55,236 bases of DNA. Source: Haloterrigena salina JCM 13891 (GTDB lineage Archaea > Halobacteriota > Halobacteria > Halobacteriales > Natrialbaceae). The translations under genes and the position numbers were made by a program. The first letter of the stretch is position 1; each line of letters opens with the position of its first letter. The DNA is taken from the NCBI RefSeq assembly GCF_000337495.1, contig NZ_AOIS01000003.1, forward strand, positions 1 through 55,236, written 5' to 3'. This document shows positions 44,309 through 54,070 of this stretch, one piece after another. The notes under the pieces are model-generated. The model made no database searches. It was not told the DNA's origin and worked only from the letters and a program-made list of their open reading frames with translations.

Positions 44309-45196
44309 GCACGGATAGTCGTTCAGGAACGCTTGCTTTTGCGAGGGCGATTTCTGGCGACGGACGGAAGCGACTGGTACATCCCGTCGAATCGAATGCG
44401 TGCAGGCTGAACCCCGATGTTTGTGCCTCTCAAACGCGTGGACGAGGTCGGATACGATAGTTACGCGGATACGGACCAAACACCAGCAGGAGATTACGGC
44501 AGTACGGGTGTAAACATATACGGTGCCTACTGCTCCGTTTCGATCAGCAGGGAACAGGAGATCGGCTGACCGAGAATCAGCGTTACTCGCTTTATTCGGC
44601 TGTTTGTAACGATCAAACGCGGTTGGAGACCGGATCAAACCGAGAAATTGGAGCGAGAGCGACAGCTCTCCTCACTCGCGTACCGAAGACAGAAATCCGT
44701 TCACGGGAATCGAGAGGAGGACGCGAATACCGTTTTGTTCTCTCAAACGCCATCTTCTCACCCTATTCGAGATCATCTTTCAGTCAGAGAAGAATGAGGC
44801 CGACAGATATCAAAGTAATCCGCGACTCCAGGACGGTCGATTCGGTTGAACATCGAGATCTGATACCGCTCATACGATCAATACTCAGTGTTGGTATCGT
44901 AATTCGTTCTGCTTTCGGTATCTTACCGATACCATCGAAGTCAGCAGAGCATCGTTACAGAAGCACGACCGTAAAATTGGATTCAAACGGGGAGTAAACT
45001 CTGAGCGTTATCAGCTAGGGACGAGACGTGACGAATTCCGCTCGGTCGACTCGGTTAAGAGTCATGTACTCTCGATATCGGTCCTCGGCAACCGGACTCG
45101 CGAGAATTTGGGAGAGCAGATTCGAAGCGAGCGTTTCTCCCGGTAAAACGGAAGCATGGCGGAACATTTTACATACAAGTGTCCCATATAGTAGCT
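44309..45196. other. Gene-free stretch before the IclR gene
   Basis: About 890 bases hold no frame with haloarchaeal codon usage. It is less GC-rich than its neighbours. A TATA-like TTTTACATAC (about 45167-45176) lies 25 bases before the IclR ATG. Confidence 0.4.
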
Positions 45197-45964
45197 ATGG
45201 AACCGAACGGGGATTCAGGACGGTCGGTTAAATCAAATGAGACGCTGTTCGCTATCATCGAATCACTGAAGGAGACCGATGGTGCGGGCGTCACCGAACT
45301 CGCCGACCGCCTCGACCTCGCAAAGAGCACCGTACACAAACACCTCGTGAGTCTAGAACGCAACCGCTACGTCGTCAACGAAGGCGGCCGTTACCGACTC
45401 GGACTCGAGTTCTTCAACACTGGCGTCTACGTACGAAACCAGTACGAGATCTACCACGCCGCGAAGAACCGCATCGACAGGTTGGCCGAGGAGACCGACG
45501 AGGCGGCGTGGCTCATCGTCCCGGAGAACGGTCTCGGGATGTTCATCTACGGGGTCCCGCGAAACGAGTCGTTCTCGTTCGATTCGACGATCGGGACCTG
45601 GGTCTACCTTCACGCGAATTCCGCTGGTAAGGCAATTCTGGCTCATCTCTCCGACGAAGAAGTCCAACAGGTCATCGATCGCCATGGTCTACCGGCCCAG
45701 ACGGAACAGACGATCACTGACAGGGAGGAGCTGTTCGCCGACCTCGAGGACGTCCGTGAGCGCGGCTACGCGATGAACTTCCAGGAGGACCTCCGGGGAC
45801 TACACGCTATCGCGACGCCCGTCATCCGAGACGGGCGACCGATCGCCGCCGTCACGATCGCCGGCGCCGCGAACCGCCTGACCGAAGAGCGAATCGAAGA
45901 CGAGCTGTATGAGTCGTTACTCGAGGCTGTCGACGATATTGAGCTCCGTCTCGTCTACGGCTAG
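45197..45964 (+). CDS. IclR-family transcriptional regulator
   Basis: This 255-residue protein has an N-terminal winged helix (GVTELADRLDLAKSTVHKHL, residues about 31-50) and the C-terminal IclR effector domain. The effector domain includes WVYLHANSAGKAILAHLSDE, ERGYAMNFQEDLRGLHAIAT and GRPIAAVTIAGAANRLTEER. It should bind DNA as a dimer or tetramer and respond to a small organic acid. In haloarchaea this family often controls carbon catabolism; the acyl-CoA operon starting 1.5 kb downstream is a plausible target. The ATG at 45197 gives MEPNGDSGRSVKSNETLFAI. Confidence 0.92.
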   Translation: MEPNGDSGRSVKSNETLFAIIESLKETDGAGVTELADRLDLAKSTVHKHLVSLERNRYVVNEGGRYRLGLEFFNTGVYVRNQYEIYHAAKNRIDRLAEETDEAAWLIVPENGLGMFIYGVPRNESFSFDSTIGTWVYLHANSAGKAILAHLSDEEVQQVIDRHGLPAQTEQTITDREELFADLEDVRERGYAMNFQEDLRGLHAIATPVIRDGRPIAAVTIAGAANRLTEERIEDELYESLLEAVDDIELRLVYG

Positions 45965-46023
45965 AAGACGCGCCGCTATCCGTCACGAACGTGGACTGAT
46001 TTCTGTGGCCGGCGTTTCGGCGG

Positions 46024-46155
46024 TTACGCGTTGATGACCGACGACGTCGTGTATTCGAGCTCTTCAAGCGAATTACGATAGCGCGCCCAGAGAGTTTCCC
46101 CGGTGATGTTCGTAGCGGAATCAGCAGGACCAACATCAACCGCATGGACTATCAC
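46024..46155 (-). pseudogene. Possible C-terminal remnant of an unidentified gene
   Basis: A minus-strand frame reads HAVDVGPADSATNITGETLW to RYRNSLEELEYTTSSVINA, ending at 46024. The composition is haloarchaeal, but there is no convincing upstream part and no recognised family. A GTG at 46155 could start a 43-residue protein. Confidence 0.2.
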
Positions 46156-46488
46156 AGCAGTGCTAATGTAATGGTTAGATCTCAACTCTCATCGTCTCGG
46201 CTCCTCATCCATTATTGATAGACGGGAAATCTTCCCTCAGAAGGAGGCTCAGCTAGCCCAGAATGGCAATAACGAAGTCAATATCGCATATAATTTAATA
46301 TATGGGCACCTACATCCATTATACTACAAGAAAAGTCGAACTAGTGTCGAATCGATATCGGTCACAACTGATATATGCGTCTGATATAATCGGACGATTG
46401 GCGGGCGGTGGTCAGCTACTACTATGATCGATTCCACACCACCGATGTCCTCCGTTCTCCGATTGTCGACGCACTGATCGTTTCCTAG

Positions 46489-46736
46489 ATGGGAAACGGT
46501 ACCGGCCCCTCTGTTGTCGTGAGAAACACGGACGTGCCAGAGTTCGTTGCGCCCGGTGAGCGCATCGAAAAGGAGTTCGTCGACGAGATGACCAACTCCT
46601 CTTCGTGGCACAGTTGATCGTTCGATTTCGAGACCGGCAAGAACCTCGCCAACGCTGGCACCGTGCGCCGGTCGTACGACGTGATGGTTGGGGACGGCGT
46701 CGTCTTCGTCGACGACGGAACGTGCCCGCTCGTTTT
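46489..46736 (+). pseudogene. Remnant of an unidentified gene with in-frame stop
   Basis: From ATG 46489 the frame encodes VVVRNTDVPEFVAPGERIEK and EFVDEMTNSSSWHS, a TGA at 46615-46617, then SFDFETGKNLANAGTVRRSY and DVMVGDGVVFVDDGTC in the same frame. Both parts have haloarchaeal composition and read as one protein with a nonsense codon. Near 46735 the coding sense jumps to another frame belonging to a membrane protein. I cannot name the family. Confidence 0.4.
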
Positions 46737-47075
46737 ACTTATCTCGCGGCACCGTTCGTTCCCCTGATGATGATGATTCTCGGCGTTCCGGACCCGAAAA
46801 TCGCCGCCACGGCGATCATCGTCGCCGGTGCCGAGTACTTCGTCGGGACAACGCTCGTCGTCGAAGCGTCGCTGTTCACGAAGGTGTTCGTCATGATCGT
46901 CACGAGCGCGCAGGCGATCTTCTTCGCTGCGACGGCACCGATGATGGTGGACATGTTCGACGACGTTCCGATGCGGTTTCGCGATCTCACCCTCCTCTTG
47001 ATTCTCCGAACCGCGCTGCTGATCCCCGTTGCGGCCGCGCTGACCCACGGTGCCATCGCTGTCGGCCTCATCTGA
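46737..47075 (+). pseudogene. C-terminal fragment of a YjiH-like membrane protein
   Basis: The frame gives four hydrophobic segments, including YLAAPFVPLMMMILGVPDPK, AATAIIVAGAEYFVGTTLVV, SAQAIFFAATAPMMVDMFDD and LILRTALLIPVAAALTHGAI. This order matches the C-terminal third of YjiH/nucleoside-recognition (gate) membrane proteins, with the conserved GPMMVDMFD-like segment. The N-terminal two thirds are absent and replaced by the unrelated fragment to the left. Confidence 0.5.
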
Positions 47076-47446
47076 CCGCATCGAACCTCGACACCGTCCG
47101 ATCCCGTTCTGTTCTCCTCGCTGACGCTGAACCGCAACAGTGCTCGAGAGGGGAGACCATATCGATCGCTGCGAGGACGCGGAACGGTGGATCGGTCGGC
47201 TCGTGCACCACCCGGAACCCAACCGCGACAGTCGACGAGACGGTCGTCGGCGAATCATCGTCTGAAGACTGCGGTTTGGACCAGTTGGCTCCGGTCTAGC
47301 CAGCGATAGTAACGCTAGCACTCGCTGTCAACAGTCAACATCGTCGATCGCACCCTCGAAGACCGATCTTTCCAGTCGTGGACCATTCTCGGGATCACAT
47401 ACTCTACTCTTCCAAAGATATATGGGAGACAATAAGAAAGAGTTCT

Positions 47447-49399
47447 ATGATGACGATTGACACCGTGCAGCGAGTGGCAGTACTCGGAGCCGGAAGTATG
47501 GGACATGGTATCGCGGAAGTCACTGCGATTGGCGGCTACGACGTCGCGATGCGCGATATCGAGGAGGACATCGTCCGCGAGGGATACGAGCAGATCAAGT
47601 GGAGCCTCGGCAAACTCGATGAGAAAGACCAGATCGACGAGTCCGCCGACGAGGTCCTCGAACGGATCGAGACGACGACGGACATCAGTGAGGCCGTCTC
47701 CGATGCGGATCTGGTCATCGAGGCCGTCCCCGAACAGATGGAAATCAAGGAGGACACGTTCTCCGCGGTCGACGAACACGCCCCGGATCACGCGGTCCTG
47801 GCGTCGAACACCTCGAGCCTCTCGATTTCGTCGATCGCGTCGGCGACCGATCGACCCGAGCAGGTCGTCGGCCTCCACTTCTTCAACCCGCCGGTGAAAA
47901 TGGACCTCGTCGAGGTCACCTACGGCGAGGCAACCACCGACGAGACAGCAGAGATCGCCCACGAGTGGGCCGAGTCGGTCAACAAGACGCCGATCTACGT
48001 CCGTAAGGACGTCCACGGCTTCGTCGTCAACACCGTCCTCGTCCCCTTCATGGAGGAGGCGGCCTGGATGTTGTCGAACGACGAGACGACGGTGCGTGAG
48101 GCCGACGCCACGATGGTCTATGAGCGGGGGTACCCGATGGGACCGTTCGAACTCAACGACTTCGGCGGGATCGACGTCGCGTACCACTTCCGCGACGAGT
48201 CCGGCCAGCCCGTTCCCCCGGCCATCGCGGAGAAGGTTGAGGCCGAGGAACTCGGCAAGAAGAGCGGCAAGGGCTTCTACGATTACGAGGACGGTGACGG
48301 CGTCGACTACGAACCCGAGGATTCGGGCGGTTACGACGCACTTCGCACCGAAGCCGTGATGATCAATAAGGCTGCATGGCTCATCGGGAACGACGTCGCG
48401 ACCCCCGAGGAGATCGATATTGGGCTCCGGCTGGGCGGTAGCTTCCCCGAGGGAATGTGCCGGCGCGGCGATCGCATCGGTCTTGACGTCGTCCTCGAGA
48501 AGCTCGAGTCGCTGTACGAGGAGTACGGCGAGGAGCGCTACGATCCCACCGACTACCTCGTCGAACTCGTCGAGGAGGGCTGGACCGGCGAGGACGCCGG
48601 CAAGGGCTTCTTCGACTACCGGGTCGATCCGCCGTACCACTACATCAACTGGGAGATCGACGACGACGGCGTTCTCGCGGTCGAGCTCGACCGCCAGGAG
48701 CGGATGAACTCGATGTCCGAGGACATGTTCGCGGAGATCGATCGACTCCTGAACGACGTCGACGCCGACGAGGTCTCCTGCGTCGTCTTCGAGGGAGCCG
48801 GCGACCGTGCGTTCAGTTCGGGCGCCGACATAACCGGCTTCACGGCCGGCGAGCCAACTGACATTATGGACGTCGACGAGATGTTCCAGACCGTCTACGA
48901 GTTCCCGCGGCCGACGGTCGCGAAGATCGACGGCTTCTGTCTGGGCGCCGGTATCGAGCTCGCGCTGGCCTGTGACATCCGTATCGCGACCGAGGACTCG
49001 ACGATCGGGACCCCCGAGACGAACCTCGGCGTGATCCCCGGCGGCGGCGCGACCCAGCGGCTCGTCCGCCTCGTCGGCGAGGGCCGGACGAAAGAGATGG
49101 TGTTCCGCGGGATGCAGTTCGACGCCGTACAGGCCGAGGAGTGGGGCATCATCAACCACGCTGTCTCCGACGACGAACTCGAGGAACTGGTCGGCGAGAT
49201 CGTCGACGACCTCGTCTCGGGTCCGCCGGTCGCGCTGAAGGCGGCCAAGCAAGTGATCAACGACGGTCCCGAGGCCAGCCTCGAGGCGGCGCTGGCCATG
49301 GAGAAACAGGCGTTTGCGGTGCTGTCGACGACCGACGATATGTACGAGGGCGTGGCAGCGTTCAGACAGGACCGCGAACCGCAGTTCGAGGGTGAGTAA
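47447..49399 (+). CDS. Fused 3-hydroxyacyl-CoA dehydrogenase / enoyl-CoA hydratase
   Basis: This 650-residue bifunctional enzyme has four parts. The N-terminal NAD domain (QRVAVLGAGSMGHGIAEVTA, residues about 7-26) is followed by the 3HCDH core (VVGLHFFNPPVKMDLVEVTY). Two C-terminal 3HCDH segments each end in a GKKSGKGFYDY or AGKGFFDYR motif. The crotonase domain (about 400-650) has FSSGADITGFTAGEP for the oxyanion hole and PETNLGVIPGGGATQRL. It would hydrate trans-2-enoyl-CoA and oxidise the 3-hydroxyacyl-CoA. The order dehydrogenase-hydratase is the archaeal arrangement, the reverse of FadB. It is the first gene of a tight four-gene operon; the thiolase follows after two bases. A TATA-like AGATATATGG lies at 47416-47425, about 25 bases before the start. 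Confidence 0.94.
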   Translation: MMTIDTVQRVAVLGAGSMGHGIAEVTAIGGYDVAMRDIEEDIVREGYEQIKWSLGKLDEKDQIDESADEVLERIETTTDISEAVSDADLVIEAVPEQMEIKEDTFSAVDEHAPDHAVLASNTSSLSISSIASATDRPEQVVGLHFFNPPVKMDLVEVTYGEATTDETAEIAHEWAESVNKTPIYVRKDVHGFVVNTVLVPFMEEAAWMLSNDETTVREADATMVYERGYPMGPFELNDFGGIDVAYHFRDESGQPVPPAIAEKVEAEELGKKSGKGFYDYEDGDGVDYEPEDSGGYDALRTEAVMINKAAWLIGNDVATPEEIDIGLRLGGSFPEGMCRRGDRIGLDVVLEKLESLYEEYGEERYDPTDYLVELVEEGWTGEDAGKGFFDYRVDPPYHYINWEIDDDGVLAVELDRQERMNSMSEDMFAEIDRLLNDVDADEVSCVVFEGAGDRAFSSGADITGFTAGEPTDIMDVDEMFQTVYEFPRPTVAKIDGFCLGAGIELALACDIRIATEDSTIGTPETNLGVIPGGGATQRLVRLVGEGRTKEMVFRGMQFDAVQAEEWGIINHAVSDDELEELVGEIVDDLVSGPPVALKAAKQVINDGPEASLEAALAMEKQAFAVLSTTDDMYEGVAAFRQDREPQFEGE

Positions 49400-49401
49400 C
49401 C

Positions 49402-50598
49402 GTGACCGCGACTCGCAACGTCGCGATCGTCGGTGGCGGACAAACGAACTGGGGCGAACGCGACGCGACTTGGAAGGACCTCGCCCAAGAGGGCGGAAAG
49501 GCGACGTTCGACGCTGTCCCCGCCATCGGCCCCGAGAACGTCGAGGGGCTGTTCGTCGGCGCGGTCCAACCGGAGCGGTTCGCGAACCAGACTCACGTCG
49601 CGCCGCTGGTCGCGGAACTGCTCGGCATCGAGGTCACCGAGATGACTGCGCGGACCGAACTGGCCTGTGCCAGCGGGCAGGCGGCGCTGCGCTACGCCTG
49701 GCTCGCGATCGCGGCCGGTCAGCTCGACACCGCGCTCGTGCTCGGCGTCGAGAAGATGAACCTCGGCCGCGAGTATATGCCCGAGATGCAGTCGTCGATG
49801 TCGAACGTGCTCGACCGTGAGTTCGACGGCGTTAACGGACTCGCCGCGCCGCCGTTTTTCGCGTGGTACGCCCAGCGACACATGCACGAGCACGGGACGA
49901 CCCGCGAACAGCTCTCGCTGGTCGCCGCGAAGAACAAGAGCAACGCCGCGAAGACCGACTTCGCCCAGTTTCGGTCGGCGATCGAGCCCGACGAGGTCAC
50001 CGAGTCGCCCGAGATCGCGCCGCCGCTGCACCTCTACGACTGCAGCGGCATCACGGACGGCGCTTCGGGTGTGATCCTCATGAGCGAGGAGAAGGCCCGT
50101 GAGGTGACCGACACCGCGGCCTGGATCACCGGTAGCGGGCAGTCGTCGATGGCGGGCAACTCGATCAATAATCTCCCGTCCTTTTCTGGCTGGCCGCAGG
50201 CCCGAAAGGCATCGCAAAACGCCTACGAGCAGGCCGGTATCGAGGATCCTCTCGGGGAGATCGACATCGCCGAGATCCACGACTGCTTCTCAATCAGCGA
50301 GGTCATCGAGTACGAGGAACTCGGCTTCTGTGAGCGCGGCGAGGGCGGCCAGTTCATCGAGGACGGCCGCAGTCGCCTCGACGGCGACATCGCGGTCAAC
50401 CCGCGGGGCGGCCTGCTGGGTTGTGGCCACCCGCTAGGCGCAACCGGCGTCTCGCAGGCGCTGGAGGTGACCCAGCAGTTCAAAGGTGAGGTATCGAGAA
50501 ACAGACAAGTGGACGATCCGACGACCGGGCTGATCCACAACCTCAGCGGAAGCGGATCGGTCCACAGCGTGATGACGCTCGCGAGGGATCCCCAATGA
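49402..50598 (+). CDS. SCP-x-type thiolase
   Basis: This 398-residue protein is of the archaeal thiolase family lacking the loop domain of classical thiolases. The nucleophile Cys lies in ARTELACASGQAALR (about 91), the second site in IAEIHDCFSISEVIEYEELG, and the C-terminal GGLLGCGHPLGATGVSQALE carries the Cys and His used in acyl transfer. It should cleave 3-ketoacyl-CoA or condense acyl-CoAs. Such thiolases normally work with a DUF35 partner, and exactly that gene follows with an ATGA overlap. The GTG start is two bases past the upstream stop. Confidence 0.92.
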   Translation: MTATRNVAIVGGGQTNWGERDATWKDLAQEGGKATFDAVPAIGPENVEGLFVGAVQPERFANQTHVAPLVAELLGIEVTEMTARTELACASGQAALRYAWLAIAAGQLDTALVLGVEKMNLGREYMPEMQSSMSNVLDREFDGVNGLAAPPFFAWYAQRHMHEHGTTREQLSLVAAKNKSNAAKTDFAQFRSAIEPDEVTESPEIAPPLHLYDCSGITDGASGVILMSEEKAREVTDTAAWITGSGQSSMAGNSINNLPSFSGWPQARKASQNAYEQAGIEDPLGEIDIAEIHDCFSISEVIEYEELGFCERGEGGQFIEDGRSRLDGDIAVNPRGGLLGCGHPLGATGVSQALEVTQQFKGEVSRNRQVDDPTTGLIHNLSGSGSVHSVMTLARDPQ

Positions 50599-51110
50599 CT
50601 GACACCACAGACCCCACGGACGGCGACGCCGAACGAGAGCGCGTCTCGGTCCCCTCGAAGGTCGAGCTGCCACGACTGCTCGACTTCTACGAGCTCCAGA
50701 CCGAGGACCAGACGCAGATCCACGAGTTCTACGACAACCTGCGGGACGGGCGGCTGACGACGACCCAGTGTTGCGACTGCGACGAGATTCACTTCCCGCC
50801 GCGGATCGTCTGCCCCGAGTGCACGGGCGACGATCTCGAGTACGTCGATCTCCCCGACGAGGGCGAGCTGTTCGCCTTCTCGGAGGTCCGAGACGGCCTC
50901 CCGCTAGGACTGAGCGAGCACGACGTCCCCTACGTGGTGGCCGTCGTCGACCTCGGTCCCGTCAGGCTCTCGGGATGGATCGACAACGCCGCTTACAGCG
51001 ACCTCGAGATCGGAGACGCGGTCTCGCTGAAGATCGTCGAGATAGACGGCCCGACCGACGAGGAACGCGTCTTCTACCGCTTCGAACCCGCGGACGGTGA
51101 TGCGAAATGA
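50595..51110 (+). CDS. DUF35 zinc-ribbon/OB-fold thiolase partner
   Basis: This 171-residue protein has a rubredoxin-like zinc ribbon (CCDCDEIHFPPRIVCPEC, about 56-73) followed by an OB-fold strand set (ELFAFSEVRDGLPLGLSEHD and VVAVVDLGPVRLSGWIDNAA). DUF35 proteins bind acyl-CoA and form a complex with the thiolase, channelling intermediates. Translation overlaps the thiolase by four bases (ATGA) and the ligase again by four, so stoichiometric expression is likely. Confidence 0.92.
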   Translation: MTDTTDPTDGDAERERVSVPSKVELPRLLDFYELQTEDQTQIHEFYDNLRDGRLTTTQCCDCDEIHFPPRIVCPECTGDDLEYVDLPDEGELFAFSEVRDGLPLGLSEHDVPYVVAVVDLGPVRLSGWIDNAAYSDLEIGDAVSLKIVEIDGPTDEERVFYRFEPADGDAK

Positions 51111-52729
51111 AAGACTACGAACTCACGCTACGGGTCATGCTCGAACGGGCCACTGACCTGTTCGGCCACAAGGAGATCGTCTCGGAACTGCCCGACGGAA
51201 CGACTCACCGATACACGTACGACGAGGCGTACGACCGAATCGCCCAGCTGACCAACGCCTTAGACGAGCTCGGCGTCGACGCCGGCTCGCGCGTGTCAGT
51301 GATGGCGATCAACCACTACCGCCACTACGAACTGTACTTCGGGCCCTCCTGCAGCGGCCGGAGCATCCACATGACCAACCACATGCTCCCGGACGAACAC
51401 CTCGTCGAGATCGTCAACGAGGCCGAGGACGAGCTCGTCTTCGTCGACCCCCAATTTGTCGAGACCGTCGAGAACGTCGCCGACGAACTCGAGACGGTAG
51501 AGCACTACGTTGTCCTCGACGACGAGGTACCTGAGACGGACCTCGAGCCCGTCGTCGCCTACGAGGACCTCCTCGAGGGGCAGGACACCGACTACGACTG
51601 GCCGGACCTCGACGAAGAACAGGAGGCGGGGATCTGTTACACCTCCGGAACGACCGGGCTCCCGAAGGGGGCCGCCTACTCCCACCGGGATCTCTACCTC
51701 CACACGCTCACACACGGCCACGTCGACGTCTTCGAGATCGGAGAGAACGACGCCGTGATGCCCGTCGTTCCGATGTACCACGTCAACGGCTGGGGGCTGC
51801 CCTACAGCGCGACGCTGTCCGGCTCGAAGCTGATCCTGCCAGGCCCCAAGACCGGCGCCGAGGAGATCGCAGAGCTCATCGAGCGGGAGGCCGTGACCAT
51901 CACTGCAGCGGTAACGACGGTCTGGCTCGAGATGGCCGAGTTCTACGACGAGCATGATGACGTCGAACTCGAGAGCCTTGATCGGGTCCTCATCGGCGGC
52001 ACGTCGCCGCCGGAGTGGCTCATGGAAAAGTTCGACAAGGAGATCGACGCGCCGATCCACCAGGGGTACGGCATGACCGAGGCCGCGCCTCACCTCGTCA
52101 ACACGATGACGACGACCGAGGTGGCCGATCTCCCCGAGAGCGAGCGCTACCAACAGCAAATGAAACCGGGTCTCCCTGCGCCCGGCGTCCGGATCCGGCT
52201 GCGGGACATGAGCGGCGAGCCGGTCCCTCACGAAGGGGAATCGACCGGCGAGATTCAGGCGCGCTCGCCGTGGCTCATCGACGAGTACTTTGACCGACCC
52301 GAGGAAACCGAGGCGTCGTTCACCGACGACGGCTGGTTCAAGACCGGCGACGTCGGTGTGATCGACGAGTACGGCTATCTCGAGGTCGTCGACCGCCTCG
52401 ACGACGTCATCAAGAGTGGCGGCGAGTGGATCTCCTCGCTGGAGCTCGAGAACGAGCTGATGGCCCACGACGATGTCGAGGAGGCGACGGTGATCAACAT
52501 GGAACACGAGAAGTGGGACGAGCGCCCAATCGCCTACGTCGTCCAGCGAAACGAGATCACCGAGGACGAACTGAAGGGACACCTGTTAGAGCGGTTCCCG
52601 AAGTGGTGGCTGCCAGACCGGATCATCTTCATCGAGTCGATCCCGAAGACGACGACCGGGAAGTTCGATAAGAAGGTGCTCCGCGACGAGTTCGAGTCGA
52701 AGTACGGGACGCTGCCGGTCGACGAGTAA
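51107..52729 (+). CDS. Acyl-CoA ligase (AMP-forming)
   Basis: This 540-residue ANL-superfamily enzyme has the P-loop GICYTSGTTGLPKGAAYSH (about 180), the A5 motif HQGYGMTEAAP (about 322), the hinge region GWFKTGDVGVIDEYGYLEVV (about 408-427), and the catalytic Lys in PKTTTGKFDKKVL (about 516). It resembles medium/long-chain fatty-acid-CoA ligases and would activate the acid that feeds the upstream beta-oxidation enzymes. It ends the operon. The convergent hydrolase frame overlaps its last 144 bases. Confidence 0.93.
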   Translation: MKDYELTLRVMLERATDLFGHKEIVSELPDGTTHRYTYDEAYDRIAQLTNALDELGVDAGSRVSVMAINHYRHYELYFGPSCSGRSIHMTNHMLPDEHLVEIVNEAEDELVFVDPQFVETVENVADELETVEHYVVLDDEVPETDLEPVVAYEDLLEGQDTDYDWPDLDEEQEAGICYTSGTTGLPKGAAYSHRDLYLHTLTHGHVDVFEIGENDAVMPVVPMYHVNGWGLPYSATLSGSKLILPGPKTGAEEIAELIEREAVTITAAVTTVWLEMAEFYDEHDDVELESLDRVLIGGTSPPEWLMEKFDKEIDAPIHQGYGMTEAAPHLVNTMTTTEVADLPESERYQQQMKPGLPAPGVRIRLRDMSGEPVPHEGESTGEIQARSPWLIDEYFDRPEETEASFTDDGWFKTGDVGVIDEYGYLEVVDRLDDVIKSGGEWISSLELENELMAHDDVEEATVINMEHEKWDERPIAYVVQRNEITEDELKGHLLERFPKWWLPDRIIFIESIPKTTTGKFDKKVLRDEFESKYGTLPVDE

Positions 52730-53893
52730 CGCGACCGTCGAGCGCGTCGCCCCTTTCGGTCGTTTCCGACCGATCTTGTCGCTGATGACGCCCCTCGAGC
52801 GGTTCGACCGCCGGACCGGATATCGGTGCCGCAGGTTGCGACGGAGGAACCGTTCCATGTCTGTAAGGGAAGCGATCGGGCCATCTCTCACCCGTTCTCG
52901 CAGGGCGTCATCGGTGGGTTTGCAGTGCGCCGTTCTCGCGGTTGCTTCGGCCGGCGGGGTATCGCTCAACGCCGAATAGACGTCTTCGGAACTATGCCCG
53001 AGGCCGTGGAGTTCGTAGAACGTTGTGTCGTGACAGCGCTCACGAGCCCGCTCGAACAGCAACTCGCTCTGTCCATAGCCGACGATGTGATCGTCGTTCC
53101 CGTGATAGAGGAGGAGCGGCGGGTCGTCGGGGTCCACGTACTCGATCGGACTGGCGTACTGGCCGGCTTCGGGGTTCTCTCCGACGTTCTCCCCCACGAG
53201 AAGCGATTCCGGAGCTGTGGCGTGTTCGTACTCGTACGGGCTGTCCGGGTGGGCCGTTTCCCGCAGCCGATCGAGGGCCATGATCCCGTACCAAGAGACG
53301 GCAGCCTGGACATCGCTCGAGTACGTAGAGGGGCCATCACCTTCGAACTCGTCGACCTCGTTCGTCACTCCGGCGAGGGCGGCGAGATGGGCGCCCGCGG
53401 ACGTCCCCCACGTAGCGACGTTCTCCGCGTCGAGGTCGTAGTCGTCAGCGCGGGCACGGAGCCACTGGATAGCGGTGTTGACGTCGCGAATTTGTGCGGG
53501 GAACGTCGCTTCCGTCGCGAACCGGTACTCGATGCTCGCGACGGCGAACCCTCGCCGTGCGAAGTGTTCGAACATCGGAACCTCACTGGGGTCGGCCTTG
53601 TCCCCGTAGAGCCACTGCCCACCGTGAATGTAGACCACTACCGGGGCCGGGTGCGGCTTCCGTCGATCGGGGAGATACAGGTCGAGTTGAAGTTCGCCGT
53701 CGCCGTGGTCCTCGTGATCGACGTCCGGCCGTTCGGCGTACGTGAGGTTCTCGCGACGTTCGATCTCCCTCGAAGGAGTGGCCGGTGTGCCTGCTGCACT
53801 GCCAGTCGACAGTGCGATCGCCGACCCAGCGATACCGAGCCCTCGAAGAATCGATCTCCGCGTCGTTCCGTTTCTCTTATCGTGATCAGTCAT
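52586..53893 (-). CDS. Tat-exported alpha/beta hydrolase with overrunning C-terminus
   Basis: This 435-residue protein has a Tat signal (TTRRSILRGLGIAGSAIALS) without a lipobox. The BD-FAE/carboxylesterase-type fold carries the oxyanion motif VYIHGGQWLYGD, the nucleophile in WGTSAGAHLAALAG, the acid in YHGNDDHIVGYG, and the His in LHGLGHSSED. It probably hydrolyses acyl esters outside the cell. The recognisable enzyme ends near MERFLRRNLRHR; about 65 further Arg/Leu-rich residues continue into the end of the opposite-strand ligase gene. This suggests a lost or misread stop codon. Start chosen at MTDHDKRNGTTRR. Confidence 0.85.
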   Translation of the reverse strand: MTDHDKRNGTTRRSILRGLGIAGSAIALSTGSAAGTPATPSREIERRENLTYAERPDVDHEDHGDGELQLDLYLPDRRKPHPAPVVVYIHGGQWLYGDKADPSEVPMFEHFARRGFAVASIEYRFATEATFPAQIRDVNTAIQWLRARADDYDLDAENVATWGTSAGAHLAALAGVTNEVDEFEGDGPSTYSSDVQAAVSWYGIMALDRLRETAHPDSPYEYEHATAPESLLVGENVGENPEAGQYASPIEYVDPDDPPLLLYHGNDDHIVGYGQSELLFERARERCHDTTFYELHGLGHSSEDVYSALSDTPPAEATARTAHCKPTDDALRERVRDGPIASLTDMERFLRRNLRHRYPVRRSNRSRGVISDKIGRKRPKGATRSTVALLVDRQRPVLRLELVAEHLLIELPGRRLRDRLDEDDPVWQPPLREPL

Positions 53894-54070
53894 GCCGACG
53901 TAAATGTGTGACAATGGCACACTACATACGTCTTGGGCTGAGAGTCAGATGTTGCTGCTGAACAGACCGGCTATAGATCACGGCCGGCGTTCCGTCTGTG
54001 GTTTGAACCCCTCAGTAGGCTCTGACTGAGAACGTCATTCGGAATCGACGGCGAAAAGAACCGAATGAGT

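Noticed and set aside
47315-52582. Three long minus-strand frames (645, 461 and 428 codons) over the acyl-CoA operon
   Set aside because: The operon on the plus strand has complete motifs and overlapping starts and stops; the antisense frames have none.
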